A stretch of DNA of 64,000 bases from Engraulis encrasicolus (taxonomy: Eukaryota; Chordata; Actinopteri; Clupeiformes; Engraulidae), in assembly GCF_034702125.1 (NCBI RefSeq), contig NC_085872.1, positions 33,096,876-33,160,875 of the forward strand, in the 5' to 3' direction. Of this stretch, positions 13,040 through 24,715 are shown piece after piece (the first letter of the stretch is position 1; each line of letters opens with the position of its first letter). Made by a program: the position numbers and the translations under genes. The notes below the pieces were generated by a model that ran no database searches, was not told the DNA's origin, and saw only the letters and a program-made list of their open reading frames with translations.

Positions 13040-14570
13040 TCTTGCTCTCTCTACTTCTGGCTTTTCTCACTATTTTCCAACTCTTAAGAGAGGAAGCTAT
13101 TTAAGTGGCTATAGGCTGAACGATTGGGGAAGACAGGTAGAGAGAAGACAACCACAACCATGCAATTACACTCCTATTACCAGCTCTGGCTGGGGCAACA
13201 GCCTCTGGCTAATAATGTCACTAGCTGAGGTTACTTTGACAAAATTTGAGTGGATGGATGGAGAAAAAGCAGGAGAAAGGGCAAAAGTGTGACTCACAAA
13301 ACTCTTCCCAATCAGAAGCCATATTTCATTGTCTAAAAAGGCAGTTCATAAATAATAAAGACCCTGCCTGGGGCAAGTTTACACCCTGCCTCACCAAGGG
13401 AGCTAAGGCAGACCAAAACAAACGAAACATTAAAAAGGAAGGATGTATAGGGAAATTTCAGGCTGAAAGAGAATGAAGGGAATAAGAACATTGCTGATGT
13501 TTTTTCCATTATTTTTTAAACAGTATTCAAAGCCCATATGAATTTCTATTCTGTGCCCTGAGAACTTATCCATTTGTCCTAGGAGAGTGCCATAACCATA
13601 GCAACAAGCCTGAACTTGAATTCTTCTTAGTGGTCAGAAACTATTAAACAGTCATTGCGCAGTACAAAATGGCAGCTAATGTATTTTCAGTGAGGTAATC
13701 TTACATTCAAATAAATATATAAATACATATCATAAACCACCAAGGATTCAATTCAATTCACTCCACTTAATTTCTTTGCCCATTATTTATGAGAGGGGGA
13801 GGGCAGAAATATGACAGCTACCTAAGTGGATGGCAGTCATATAATTTATTGGCAAAGGAATTTCTGAAGGATCACAAAAAAGGAAGCACGGAAATCTCCC
13901 GAGGTCTTGAAATTTAAGAGTGATGGATGGAGGCCAATGTTGAGGGCTTCTGTGACCCTCGTCTGAATGACTGCTCAATGCAACAAAAAGTTTTGAAAGG
14001 TGAGGTTCAAGAAAAGGAAATTGACAAAGAAACTACCTAAAGACTTTTTTCCAACATTTTTTTCTGGCCCATGGTCGCACTCATCTCTGGTAGTACTCAT
14101 CTTTCGTCCACAGCCACTTTAATTTGTGTTGCAACAGATTTAACTCTCTCACTGTAAAACCTCAGCATACGTCATTAGCCTCTAATAGACTCTGTCAAGT
14201 CATTACATGTTCCATTTGCTTTAACTGCATAATTTGGTACTTATGGATTGGGGGGAAATTATGAGAGCCGGGGAGAGTGAGTGAGAGTGAGAGAGAGGTG
14301 GGGTGGGGGTGGGGTTAGAGCTAAGGATGGGCAAATGCAGACAAGGTGGGCAGTGTCTAATTACCTAAATAAAAATCAAGCTGAGGAAAGCATTTTACTG
14401 TAATGTCCACCACAGCCAGGGAGTTCTAATCAATTGCCTGTTTAATATAGGACCAGTGACAATTGCACAGCACAGTAACTATGAAGTGAAAAGCTCATTC
14501 ATATGCATTGTTCTTCCTACTGACCAATTAACAAATGGGGTATGTGAAGAATATATGAATGAACCCTGTG
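13040..14570. other. Intron, nothing recognised
   Basis: About 1.5 kb without recognisable element ends. It adjoins the 3' end of the LINE at 14571. Confidence 0.4.
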
Positions 14571-14638
14571 TAGAGTAGAGTAGAGTAGAGAAACTTTATT
14601 GATCCCCAGGGGGAAATTCAGGTGTCAAGTAGCTACAT

Positions 14639-14655
14639 AAAAACAGACACACACA

Positions 14656-14694
<39 letters not shown>

Positions 14695-14709
14695 AGACAC
14701 AGACAGACA

Positions 14710-14786
<77 letters not shown>

Positions 14787-14801
14787 ACACACACAGACAC
14801 A

Positions 14802-14835
<34 letters not shown>
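14639..14835. repeat. (AC)n / (ACAG)n microsatellite in the LINE 3' UTR
   Basis: AC runs alternate with ACAGAC blocks. The tract lies between the LINE stop codon (14873) and its 3' tail (14571-14638), so it grew inside the element or came with it. Confidence 0.95.
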
Positions 14836-14837
<2 letters not shown>

Positions 14838-14872
14838 CCAAGAGGCTCCAGATCTGGGCCAGCTCTGGCATC

Positions 14873-17521
14873 TCAGGCAGTCCAATCCCCAATAATGATG
14901 TCCTTCTTAGTGTCCTTCTGTATACTGTTAAACAGTTGAATGGCCCAAGGGACAAAGGACCTCCTTAGCCTGTCTGTCCTGCAGGTGAAAGCACGGAGTC
15001 TGTGACTGAACAGACTCAGTTGGTTAGTGAAGGTGGCGTTAAGGGGGTGATGCTGATTGTCCATAATAGAGTCCAGTCTGCTCAGTGTTCTGCTCTCAGC
15101 TGTTGAGGTGAGTGACTGCAGCTCCATGCCCACCACTGACCCCGCCTTCCTCACCAGTCTGTCAAGACGTCCAGCATCTCTCCTCCTAATGCTTCCACCC
15201 CAGCAAGTCACAGCGTAGAAGAGCACACTGGCCATGACAGACTGGTAGAATATGAGCAGAAGTTGGCTGCAGACATTGAAGGACCTCAGCCTTCTGAGGA
15301 AATAGAGCCTGCTTTGGCCTTTCCTGTAAAGTGCATCAGAATTTGTGGACCAGTCCAGCTTATTGTCCAGATGCACTCCTAAGTACTTGTAAGTACAGAC
15401 AGTCTCCACATTCTCTCCCCCAATCGAAACAGGCACCAAGGGCGGGGTGGAGCGCCTGAAATCGATCACCATTTCCTTGGTTTTGGTGGTGTTCAGGTGC
15501 AGCTGATTGTTTTGGCACCATCCTACAAAGTCATCCACCAGTCCCCTGTACTCCTCTTCCTGACCGTCTCTTATACACCCCACAATTGCAGTGTCATCTG
15601 AAAACTTCTGCATGTGGCATGTCCCAGAATTGTAGCTGAAGTCAGTCGTATACAGGGTGAAGAGCACGGGGGAGAGAACCGTTCCTTGTGGTGCTCCTGT
15701 GCTGCTAATCACTGTCTCTGATGTTATGTCACCCATCCTTACAAACTGGGGCCGCTCTGTGAGGTAATCAGTGATCCAGGTTACCAGGCTAGGCTGCACT
15801 CCAATCCGCACCAATTTCTCTCTCAGCAGCAGTGGTTGTATGGTGTTGAATGCGCTGGAGAAGTCAAAAAACATGATTCTCACAGCACAGCCACCCTTAT
15901 CCAAGTGAGCGTGTACCCTGTGAAGAAGGTACAGGATAGCATCCTCCACTCCCACGTTCTCTTGGTAGGCGAACTGCAGAGGATCCAGTGCGTGGCGTAC
16001 TTGGGGTTTGAGAAAGTTACGCAGCAGCACTCGTTCAAAAGTTTTCATTAGGTGTGAGGTGAGGGCAACCGGTCTGTAATCATTAAGTTCTTTGGGGTGA
16101 GTTTTCTTTGGAACAGGCACCAGGCATGACGTTTTCCACAAGATAGGAACTTTGCCTTCTTGTAGACTCCTATTAAAAAGGTGATGAAGAGGCTCAGCTA
16201 ATTCCTCAGCACATGTCTTAAGCAGTCTTGCACAGATGCCATCAGGGCCGGCCGCCTTGGACTTAAGTCTTTTCAGTGTCTCTCTAACTTGATCAGTGGT
16301 GATTGTCGGCTGTGGGAGTGCTGGGTTGGGGTAAGGGGGGAGTGGGAAAGGGGTGGGTGGTGGGTTTGTTCCAAGTCGCAGAAGTGAGGAGCAGGGGAGG
16401 GGGATAGAGGTAGTGGGGATTTGTGAGCCTGCTGTGTCCATTGGTGGGGGTACTGCTGCATTGTTGATGATGGTGGGAGTGGTGGTGACCATAGGCAGAG
16501 AAGGAGGGTGTGGGGATGAAGTGTCCCTGTTAGTGAAGCTGGGTGAAGTAGTAACGGGAGTGGGGGGTTGTGAGTGGGGGAGATGGGAGCCTGCTGAAGA
16601 GTGGTTGTCAAGTGTGGGCTGGGGGGGTGTAGGGATAGAGGTGACAAGGGAAATTCTGCCCTCTGTGTCAGAGTTTCCAAACCGGTTGTAAAAATGGTTT
16701 AAGTCATTGCACATTGACAGGTCGCCTTCTGCCATACCTCTCTTCTTTCCACACCCAGTGATCTTTTTTATCCCCTGCCATGCCTCTTTAGCATTGTCCT
16801 TCATTTTCATTTCCACCTTCTTCCCATACGCCACCTTGGCCTCCTTCATTCTGCTTTTGAGTTCTCGCTGCACACTCCTCAGCTCTGTCAAGTTGTTTTC
16901 TTTAAAAAGCTTCTTTTTCCTATTGAGGAGTTGCTTGACATCCCTGGTTACCCAGGGTTTGTTGTTGGGGTAGCAGCGAATAGTCTTTGTTGGTACAACA
17001 ATGTCCATGCAGAAGTTTATGTAGTCAGTAGTACATGCTGTGGCCTCCTCCAGGTCATCACTGCCCTGCAATAGACTCCAGTCAGTGGTTTCAAAGCAGT
17101 CCCTTAGTGCCTCCTCAGTTTCTGGTGACCATTCTCTAAAAGTGTGTGTGGTAACTGGGAGCCTTTGTACTTTTGGGATGTACAGAGGCTGTAGATGTAT
17201 CAAATTGTGGTCAGATAAACCCAGTGGAGGAAGGGGGGTAGCACTATAAGCATCCTTCACGTTTGCATACAGGAGGTCAATGGTCTTATTTTTTCTAGTT
17301 GCACAATCAACAAACTGATGAAAGTTGGTGAGGGTGGAGTTAAGGGTGACGTGGTTAAAATCCCCCGTGATGGCGAAGAAAGCCTCTGTATGCTGCGTTT
17401 GTAGCCTTGCAACAGTTGCGTGAATGACGTCACAGGCAGTGTCCGGCACCGCTCTCGGAGGGATATAGACGCAGATTATTATACAGTGTGAAAGAGGGCA
17501 GGAAATCAGTGGAGCATTCAA
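14873..17521 (-). CDS. LINE ORF2 fragment: endonuclease and reverse transcriptase
   Basis: The frame is open for 882 codons; the indicated first codon is TTG and the frame runs back to about 17549, so it is a truncated frame and not a true start. Residues 1-110 are the C-terminal half of an APE-type endonuclease: VYIPP (18-22), GDFNH (53-57), SDHN (103-106). A Pro/Thr/Ser-rich linker spans about 297-405. The reverse transcriptase follows with AAGPDGI (423-429), NDYRPVALTS (480-489), the catalytic FFDFSSAFNT (551-560), PQGTVLSP (611-618) and FSDD (640-643, the YADD box), then thumb motifs YKYLGV and RLYFLRRL. No stop or frameshift is seen, which implies a recent insertion. It cannot mobilise alone because the endonuclease is incomplete. 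Confidence 0.93.
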   Translation of the reverse strand: MNAPLISCPLSHCIIICVYIPPRAVPDTACDVIHATVARLQTQHTEAFFAITGDFNHVTLNSTLTNFHQFVDCATRKNKTIDLLYANVKDAYSATPLPPLGLSDHNLIHLQPLYIPKVQRLPVTTHTFREWSPETEEALRDCFETTDWSLLQGSDDLEEATACTTDYINFCMDIVVPTKTIRCYPNNKPWVTRDVKQLLNRKKKLFKENNLTELRSVQRELKSRMKEAKVAYGKKVEMKMKDNAKEAWQGIKKITGCGKKRGMAEGDLSMCNDLNHFYNRFGNSDTEGRISLVTSIPTPPQPTLDNHSSAGSHLPHSQPPTPVTTSPSFTNRDTSSPHPPSLPMVTTTPTIINNAAVPPPMDTAGSQIPTTSIPLPCSSLLRLGTNPPPTPFPLPPYPNPALPQPTITTDQVRETLKRLKSKAAGPDGICARLLKTCAEELAEPLHHLFNRSLQEGKVPILWKTSCLVPVPKKTHPKELNDYRPVALTSHLMKTFERVLLRNFLKPQVRHALDPLQFAYQENVGVEDAILYLLHRVHAHLDKGGCAVRIMFFDFSSAFNTIQPLLLREKLVRIGVQPSLVTWITDYLTERPQFVRMGDITSETVISSTGAPQGTVLSPVLFTLYTTDFSYNSGTCHMQKFSDDTAIVGCIRDGQEEEYRGLVDDFVGWCQNNQLHLNTTKTKEMVIDFRRSTPPLVPVSIGGENVETVCTYKYLGVHLDNKLDWSTNSDALYRKGQSRLYFLRRLRSFNVCSQLLLIFYQSVMASVLFYAVTCWGGSIRRRDAGRLDRLVRKAGSVVGMELQSLTSTAESRTLSRLDSIMDNQHHPLNATFTNQLSLFSHRLRAFTCRTDRLRRSFVPWAIQLFNSIQKDTKKDIIIGDWTA

Positions 17522-17550
17522 AATACATATAGAGAAGATTAGGAGTGGTC

Positions 17551-19342
17551 ATGAATACTGAGAAGCGTGACTGCCAGTATGCAGACAACACAGCTGTTGT
17601 ACCATAAACAACTCGCACAATAACACTCTGCAGTGTACTGTATATCTGAGCGATTATTACAACTATTGTAAAAGTATGACAGATCACACAACACTAAATT
17701 ATCTAAGAGTTAATGCAACACCAGAAACAGATATTCATTAGCACAAAGGTCATTCCACCCTTGTCCGGGGTCTTAAAGTGTGAATAGGGGTGGGTGGACT
17801 TATTTCAAGCCAGCCTCTATCTCATGAAGTGCCAAGTAAGTCTTCCTCTAACACTGACACAGAACAATAGGAAATGGCTCGACAATGCATCCCTAAAGCC
17901 AGTTTCACTGGGACACTGAGATGATTAAATACTACAACGATGTAAGAATTTCCCATTAATTAAATAGTTATCAGCTGAGGATGCAGCATTTCCATTCCAC
18001 AAAAGAAGGTAATCATACTCGTGTCAATGGGAATACACAGTTACATTGCCTGGTGGAACTGTATACTTTGGTAGACTTGTCTGTGACAGAAAAGACAAAA
18101 CATTGAAAATCACAATAACGTATCATTACAAAATATGGGTCCTATGGCAAAGCAAACACAGAAGAAGTGAAAAATACATTCCAATTGTTATTTTGTTCAC
18201 ACAGTTGGCCGACATGTATTTGAAGTTACTCAGCAAATCAGAAAAACTATAGAGCCTATATAGCACCATTTTGCTTTTTTTTTTTTTATTTTACTGATAA
18301 CTGTACCCGATAGAGGTACATTTGCACAGAAGTTATTTTCAGATTATAATGTCAAACCTGAAATGTATGAAAATTAAACATGAACTTGTCCTATTTCACA
18401 ATTGTCAAGCAAAATCTTCAGTGGTGCAGAGACCTCCGGTGCGATGCTCAGCTGTGAACTCCTGAGCATTTCAAGCTCGTTTTAAGTGTGTTGGTATGTT
18501 TACTAATGTCTTTGTGCCATTTGTTTTGCGTCTAAAATGCCTGTATATCTGTAATAGGCCTCTGTCCTCTGTCTTCTGTCTGTTTTTGTCAGTTAGTGCT
18601 TATGTATGTGGAGCATGGCACATGTGCAATAGTCGTGTGATGTTATGTGTATGTCCTGTCCTAAATGAGTCTTGCTCAGGGATGCAATCTTGCTCTGGGC
18701 CTCAATCTATTGTCACCCCTTTGGACCGGCACGTTTTCGAATTAGGGTCCATATCAAGATTCCTTGCATGTGTTTGGATAAACAATCACTGACATACCAA
18801 CACTGACATGCCACTTCAGCCACTGAAACTGAACTCGACCCGTAACACAGCTGAGAATGACGCATCTGAGAGCCATGGCACCGCCCATCTATGGAACTGA
18901 TTGGCTCATTCATACAGAAATGATTTTGAAGTTGTCGTTGTGTGAGGAAACCGGAACGCCCTTGCTAAGAGTTTGGCAAAATAAAATGAAATGGTGCAAG
19001 CCAAGATTTAGCAGCAATTTCCAGATAAAACAGTGAAGTACAATTTTTTTGTGGGCAAAAAATAACAACACAGACAGGAAGATGTGTGACAGTGATTCAT
19101 TTGAAATACAACAGGCCTTGACCTCACATCAGCATCCCCAAATTCTAGAATTGCTCAGATGTTACATAATGAAATGTATAACACAGGCAATACTTCCATG
19201 CTTTGTCTTTGTTCACACACTCGTAACCAGGTGAGAATGATCTGATTGACACACTCTATCTCATCCCTAAGGGACTGCTATTCCAGTTGGTCCTCCAGCT
19301 CCATATCCTTTGGTGGTCCTCCAGCAGAGCTCTGCAGGGTCT
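17551..19342. other. Intron, nothing recognised
   Basis: AT-rich sequence with a T12 run at about 18277; short frames show no family features. Confidence 0.4.
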
Positions 19343-19350
19343 CTGAACAC

Positions 19351-19698
19351 TAGGGCTGTAACGATACACTCAACTCACGATTCGGTTTGTATCACGATTC
19401 ATGACCTACGGTTCGATGCAGTCCACAATTTCACATTTGCCAACATTGTAAACCTTATAAATAAAAACTATGATAGTTTATAGGTAGAATATGTTAAAAG
19501 AGACTACTGATAATTTTAAAAAGTTTCTATATAATGATGATGATGCTTGGAAGCACTATCACTTCATATCCTGTGGTTGTTTTCTGGGCTGATGTGCATC
19601 AAAACACGATCACGATACTGCCTCCTTGTATCACGATACAATATCGTGACTCTGTGCATCACAATTTCTCGATTCGATACAATATCGTTACAGCCCTA
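19351..19698. mobile_element. hAT-type MITE, 348 bp
   Basis: Starts TAGGGCTGTAACGATACA and ends ATATCGTTACAGCCCTA, with perfect 8-bp duplications ctgaacac on both sides. Subterminal CACGATAC / TATCGTGA motifs repeat several times. A related, more diverged copy in reverse orientation lies at 53463-53840. Confidence 0.92.
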
Positions 19699-19706
19699 CT
19701 GAACAC

Positions 19707-20693
19707 ATCTATCATGACCTGCCTCGCCTAAGACGCTCATCAGGAAAAAACTGGCTGATCACTCCATCCATCTATGAAAAAGGAAACAATGTTGACTATT
19801 TACGTAAAACAACACATTACATCAACACAATATTAACGGCTTGTATTTTTGTGCAAATGAAACCTTTGTTATGAAAGCCTGCTCTTAGGTTTGCTGCATG
19901 ATGTTTCTGCTGGCTAAGGAAGTTTGCAATCAGTGAAGTGAAGAGTAAATGTTATGCAAATGTGTCTGTTTAGTTCTACAGTACTATAAACAATATGGAG
20001 TCCCAGTAGCTGCAAATGGGAGGTTATATTGAATACACACTGTATATTGAATTTACTAACTTGTGAAATGGCATTCAGTTAAATTACAGAAAGTTGATTA
20101 AAAAATGCCTCGCTAAGCTTTCATCATCACAGATTCATTGACATACAGTTGAAGAGATCTGCAGTGCATTGGACTAAGCCAGCTGTAAAGTTTGTTTACT
20201 CACCCTGTTGAACTCAGTTGAGTCTTCATTGTCCAGTTGTTCATCCAAATGTAATCCATGTCCACTCCATAAGCATCCTGTTTCACTATGCTGACCACTG
20301 TCATCTTTATTTTAATGTTGAGCAAGTGCTTTGGTTCTCCTTCAGCTGAATACAGCACTCTCAATGGCTTCCTTTATGATGCCATGTTAAGCTTGTATCC
20401 ACTGAAAATATTTGTAAGGGCATAGATTGATGGACAGAGACCAAGAATGATCATGAAGTTTCTTTGTGACATCCAGCCCCACCAATTGTATGGAGCCCCC
20501 CACATAAAAAGAGAAAGAGCTCAAATAATGAATTTTAAGAAATGCTCTCTTGTTACTATTTCATGCATTCATTTTATTTATTCAATTGAAATGAGTTTAC
20601 GGATTCATTTTAGTCCTATGCTCACTTTCATTACTCCTTGTGTGCCCTGTCTAAACCCTTCTATTTTTATTTACACTATAAAACTCGTGTACA
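19707..20693. other. Intron, nothing recognised
   Basis: AT-rich, no tandem or inverted structure seen. Confidence 0.4.
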
Positions 20694-20701
20694 AGTGTAA
20701 G

Positions 20702-21908
20702 CAGAGGCGATTCCTCTTTGAGTACAAGGGAGGCGCCGCCTCCTGTCCAAAATCACGGAGAAATAGTATGTAAACTAATGCTTTACACGACTTAATATCA
20801 TTGCTATTTCAGACCCAGCTCCATAGATGCATGTGCTCAACTTAGAGATTAAACCAATCTGTAATAAGATCCCGAGGCTCGCACAAGTTTTTTTTCCGCT
20901 CATGACAACGCAAGCGAGTCGAGTCTCAATGGACTTCAATGGCATGTGGGATTGTGCACTTTTTCAATGGCAAAATGCTAAACGGTCATTGGCTATTGCC
21001 GTGAAATTTTTTTAATTTTGAGACTGAGCCTCACTGGGAGTGAATGGAGAAGAGAGAGGAGGGGGGAGGGACCGGAGACTGGAGCTCCGACTTGTGATTG
21101 GGTGAACCCCGTGTCAGTAGGCTACAGTAGTTGATTTCATTTCGAAATGCGGATATGTTATTAATTTGACTGAGAAGTTTCGTCGTGATAACCAGTGGGG
21201 AAGCTATTCATTGCGTTGTACCCCAGTTTTGTGTACATATTCTTGTAAACCTAGTGTTGCGAATAAAGTCTTAATAGTGGCACGTCCTTATCCTTTTTAA
21301 TCTCCCAATTCAAAAGTTGAGGTTGCCTACTTTTCGTTATTGCTAGCTTGCAAGAAAGCTAGAGAGCTATGCAAAATGAAATGCCAAGCATTGTGGATTA
21401 AATTCTGGCGAATTCCAGTCGTCCTTATGAGGAGAAAATGAATATCAAGGAGCAGAGCAGAGCACTGCCTAATATTGACTTGGTGAAAAAGGTAGGGAAG
21501 AACAAACTTTTCTTTTGAGCTTTCGTGGTGTCTGATCAACTGGTTAACTGCCAAGTCCCGTGAGTGGCGAGTCCTTTCCTACTGTGCTGTTAAGCCGTGC
21601 ACCCAGTAATGAACAAAGACAACGAAGGCAAACTCAATCACATCATTATGTGGCGGAGGTAGGCCTAATGAATAATAATAATAATAAAAACATTTCCCTA
21701 TGAATAGGCTACAAGGGGGATAATGATTAATGATTAACACATTTGTTTCAACAAGAGTCCTTCAGTGTGTGAGGGCAGGCCATATGTGACAGGACCAATA
21801 TAAGGTGTGTGTCAAAATTGACCCCCCCCCCCTTTTTTTTTTTTTTGCGTTCTGGACATATTGTAATTGAACAGCCTCCCCTGTTTGACAGACTACCAGC
21901 CGCCACTG
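20702..21908. mobile_element. Non-autonomous hAT element, 1.2 kb
   Basis: Left end CAGAGGCGATTCCTCTTTGA and right end CTACCAGCCGCCACTG (reverse complement CAGTGGCGGCTGGTAG) are hAT-like termini, flanked by agtgtaag / agtgtaac (7 of 8 bp). The interior has an (AATAAT)n stretch at about 21675 and a C13-T14 run at 21822-21846, but no transposase frame; the longest minus frame (75 codons) has no motif. The left end is shared with the small element at 51961-52076 (CAGAGGCG). Confidence 0.8.
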
Positions 21909-21916
21909 AGTGTAAC

Positions 21917-22395
21917 GGAGGCTAACTAGCAGAGTTGGCGTGGAACGTTGGTAAAACCTCCCTCCGATAGCCCCATACAGTCTCGTGCCATTGGGCGATT
22001 AGTCTCTTTGCCAATAAATATGTTAATATTTAAAAACCCAGTTATACCCAGTTATCTTTATTTCCTATGAAGAGACATTAATAATGAATGTATCTTTATC
22101 CCTTGGGAGGGCTCTGTACAATTGGTGACCACAATGACCAAACTTGAAAATATTTGGCTGCCTCTATGTAATGTGTAGGGTTTGTCATCAGTTGAGTTGA
22201 AATGTTCGGCTGGAAAGCCAGTGATGGCATGATCCAAAATTGAACCAAATCTCCACAGACCGTTGCCAATGAGTAAAAACCATATAGGCACTCCTCTCTC
22301 TCGTGACAATGAGAGCTCAAAATAATAGTTGTGGTCCTGCCTTTGTGTGCAGATTAGATGGACCCAGAGGTGTTGAGAAAGATATCCAGTCTTAC
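21917..22395. other. Intron just 3' of the 73-bp exon
   Basis: No microsatellite or element end lies within 100 nt of the donor at 22395, unlike the other three exons. Confidence 0.4.
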
Positions 22396-22468
22396 TTCAG
22401 GTCCTGGGAGGCCTCTGCTCGGATGTGGGGTGTCTCCACCGAGTGCTCGAACACCACTCCCTCATTGC
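22396..22468 (-). CDS. sgcz: Sarcoglycan (zeta-like) internal exon, 73 bp
   Basis: The exon lies between acceptor TGATTTCCCCAG|GC and donor CTGAA|GTAAGACTGG on the minus strand. Entering in phase 1 it reads (G)NEGVVFEHSVETPHIRAE then ASQDL, and its last two bases AA are completed by the G of the next exon to Lys. FEHSVETP-(I/V)RA is a signature shared by gamma- and zeta-sarcoglycan; HIRAE...QDL is the zeta form. It is only 3.3 kb from its upstream neighbour but 20.9 kb from its downstream one. An open frame runs on past the acceptor into intron sequence, so the splice site rather than the open frame sets the 5' limit. Confidence 0.92.
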
Positions 22469-23500
22469 CTGGGGAAATCAGAGAGGACATCTCCATTAGC
22501 AGGGCAGGTGGACCTCCAAGTGCAGGGGCATAGTTAAGAAAAATCTCCATCATAATCATCACTGGCTGTAATGCAATGGGCTGCAATGTCCCCATGGTTA
22601 CCTGGTAAGATGAAAACTATTGAGAGGAAAACAAAACAACTGCCATAAACAACTACCTTTTTTATATTATTAATGACAAAACTATGACAGCATGTGGGAT
22701 TCCTAATTATCATTTTGTGGCACTGGGGTTACACAGAACATTTTTCTTCAACTTTCGGCCTTGCTCATTGGTAGCTGTGTAGGCCTATAGAATCTTTGAA
22801 TAGCCTAGAAAAACAGAGTGAAAAGGTCTTGACAAGGTGAGCATTTACACATCTAAAAAATACCCCCAGGTAGCCCTCCAAGGACAATCCACTCAACACC
22901 TTGTTCATTAAAGGCACTTTAATTGCATCTCGGTGGCTGGCCTAAGAATAGGCAAGCCAGGGTAATGATGTGGAGAATGTGTGAGATAGGAGGGCAGTCT
23001 CCAGAGGCCAGAAGGACAGGTACAGTACAAAGACTCAGACACCTAATGACAGACAGAGAGATGGAGGGGGGGAGGGGGGGGGGTTGTGAGGGTTGGGCAG
23101 GGTGAAAAGGCAACATGAGAGGAGGTGTCAAGGGAGTAGGTCGCAGTAAAAGAAAGAACGGTTGAAAGAGGAATGTGGTGTCAGAGGAGGAACAAACAGT
23201 GATGGGGATGTAGTGGGGAGGGCTAAAGGAATAGTGTCATTAGTGGGGAAGAGGAATGAGAAAAAGAGAAATGTGTGTCAATGTAATTTAGCTTTGTCAA
23301 GAGTATTATTCAAATATTCGTGCCAATAAAGCTTTATTGATTTGAAGGAGGAAGGCCTGTAGAGAAGGAGAGTGAGAAGCTGGGATAGGTGTGGAGAGAG
23401 AGAAAAGGAGAAAGAGAGTTCTCATTCTCTATCTTACAAGATGATACAGTACATACAGAGATTCTTTAAGCATATATATCTCTCTACTCTCTCTGGTACA
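22469..23500. other. Intron, G/A-rich in the middle
   Basis: A purine-rich stretch at 23050-23260 includes GGGGGGGAGGGGGGGGGG at 23065-23083; nothing else recognised. Confidence 0.4.
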
Positions 23501-23502
23501 TA

Positions 23503-23691
23503 GGCCTCGTTTACATGAGACATTTAATTCAGAATGAACTCACTTTAATTCTGAATACAGCTTAATTCCTCTTTGATAACGCCATGTGAACACTTCACAA
23601 TTTGGAATTCAATGAAAGATCAAAGTAAACTCGATGGAACTATTTAATTCTGAATTGCTAATTCGGAATTAAAAACAATGTAAATATAGCC
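23503..23691. mobile_element. Short MITE-like repeat with GTTTACAT ends
   Basis: GGCCTCGTTTACATGAGACA at the left and, reverse complemented, GGCTATATTTACATTGTTTT at the right form an imperfect inverted pair. The interior repeats AATTCNGAATT several times on both strands. Both flanks show ATA, which may be a 3-bp duplication. The GGC-CGTTTACATG end type is common in fish (from memory). Confidence 0.55.
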
Positions 23692-23852
23692 ATACTGTAT
23701 GTATAATAATTGTATCCATGGAACATGGAAAGATAGTTGGGGAGCTCGATGTTCATTTGTTCTCGATGGGGTACTGTACTACTAATTTCTCTTCAGTTAT
23801 CTCTGTCGTCATTGCACCTTCTCCAACTCCTCTATTACACATTTAACCTTAA

Positions 23853-24715
23853 AGGGGCACTAGGTAAGATGACGTCATTTGCACGGCGCCCGTGGCATGA
23901 CTGTCTCAAAATCTACACCGTAATGAAAAAATGCTGTTCAAATAAACTCGGTGTGAGACTGTTTTTCATCACGGAAATGTTTTTCATCAAATCTGAATAC
24001 GGTATGTAGAGCGATGTTTCAAATAAAAAGTGTTTCCCATGTCACTTGTTCGGTCCGACGCTGTCAAAAGTTGCATGTGGGGTTTTCTGACAGCGGACCA
24101 TGGAAGTGGCCGCGAGAGCCATTGTTCACTTAAGGGCCGTACACACACGTCGCTGCTAGTTACTCGCTCAGCGGATGAAGTCAATAGAATGTCTACGTGT
24201 TCCAGCAAGTCTCGCTGGCGAGTAGGCGAGGAGAGTACAAGCGATGCGATGTGGGCGGGTTCCGAGATAAACTTATTTTATCTTCGAGCGACGCGAGTTA
24301 AGCGAGTAACCAATTGGAATGCAGAATACAGATTATTGACAGGTGACGTTGCCCCTGTGGTGTTCTGACCACCCAACTTCTGCACGCCATCACACTTTGG
24401 TTAAAAGTGCTGAGGAAAATGAATCCAATACAGTGTAGGCTACACCATCAAAGGCTCATATGCATGGTTGTGCACGATCAACGTTAAACAGCGTAAGCCT
24501 ACATTTTGTTTCGTACGGACGTTATTGGCGCGGACAGCGGGAACCATGACAACCAGTAAACAAAATCACCCAGAGCGAGTGGCAAGTAGGCGAGTGAGCA
24601 AGTAGCGAGTAAATAGCAGCGACGTGTGTGTACGGCCCTTTGCAAATGACTCGCATAAACATCGCCTGATTCGGGACAGTGATTAATTAAACTTTTAATC
24701 CTACCTGGAGCCCCT
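23853..24715. mobile_element. TTAA-flanked MITE, host of a nested element
   Basis: The left end AGGGGCACTAGGTAAGAT and the right end, reverse complemented AGGGGCTCCAGGTAGGAT, are inverted repeats, each preceded by TTAA (23849-23852 and 24716-24719), a piggyBac-type target. Without the nested insert it is about 355 bp. It is non-coding. The AGGGG terminus is shared with the palindromic element at 61051-61392 (AGGGGTAGGC). Confidence 0.75.
24133..24640. mobile_element. MITE nested in the TTAA MITE, about 508 bp
   Basis: The ends begin AAGGGCCGTACACACACGTC and continue as GCTGCTA(G/T)TTACTCGC, a 36-bp inverted repeat with one mismatch. The interior is rich in GCGAGTA / GCGACG motifs (for example GAGCGACGCGAGTTAAGCGA), similar in style to the element at 54841-55178. 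Flanking TTA and TTG could be a decayed 3-bp Harbinger-type duplication; the class is therefore provisional. Confidence 0.75.

Larger units (their letters stand above)
14571..17550 (-). mobile_element. 5'-truncated L2/Rex1-type LINE
   Basis: On the minus strand the element starts within the endonuclease domain (about 17500-17550), carries one long open frame, then a 3' UTR interrupted by an (AC)n tract, and ends in GGGGATCAATAAAGTTT and a terminal (CTCTA)4 repeat (plus 14571-14590, TAGAG x4). The ATCAATAAAG(T) end followed by a short tandem repeat is typical of fish L2/Rex1-clade LINEs, which prime reverse transcription on such tails. It lacks ORF1 and the start of the endonuclease, as expected of abortive reverse transcription. 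It is in the same orientation as sgcz, in the 20.9-kb intron. The exact 5' junction and target duplication were not found. Confidence 0.9.

Noticed and set aside
16273..16691. Open frames overlapping the LINE in other frames
   Set aside because: They are shadows of the Pro-rich linker of the LINE frame.
22396..22595. Extending the 73-bp exon to the ATG-like start upstream
   Set aside because: The extra residues have no sarcoglycan similarity, while the CCCCAG acceptor at 22469 gives a perfect in-frame join.
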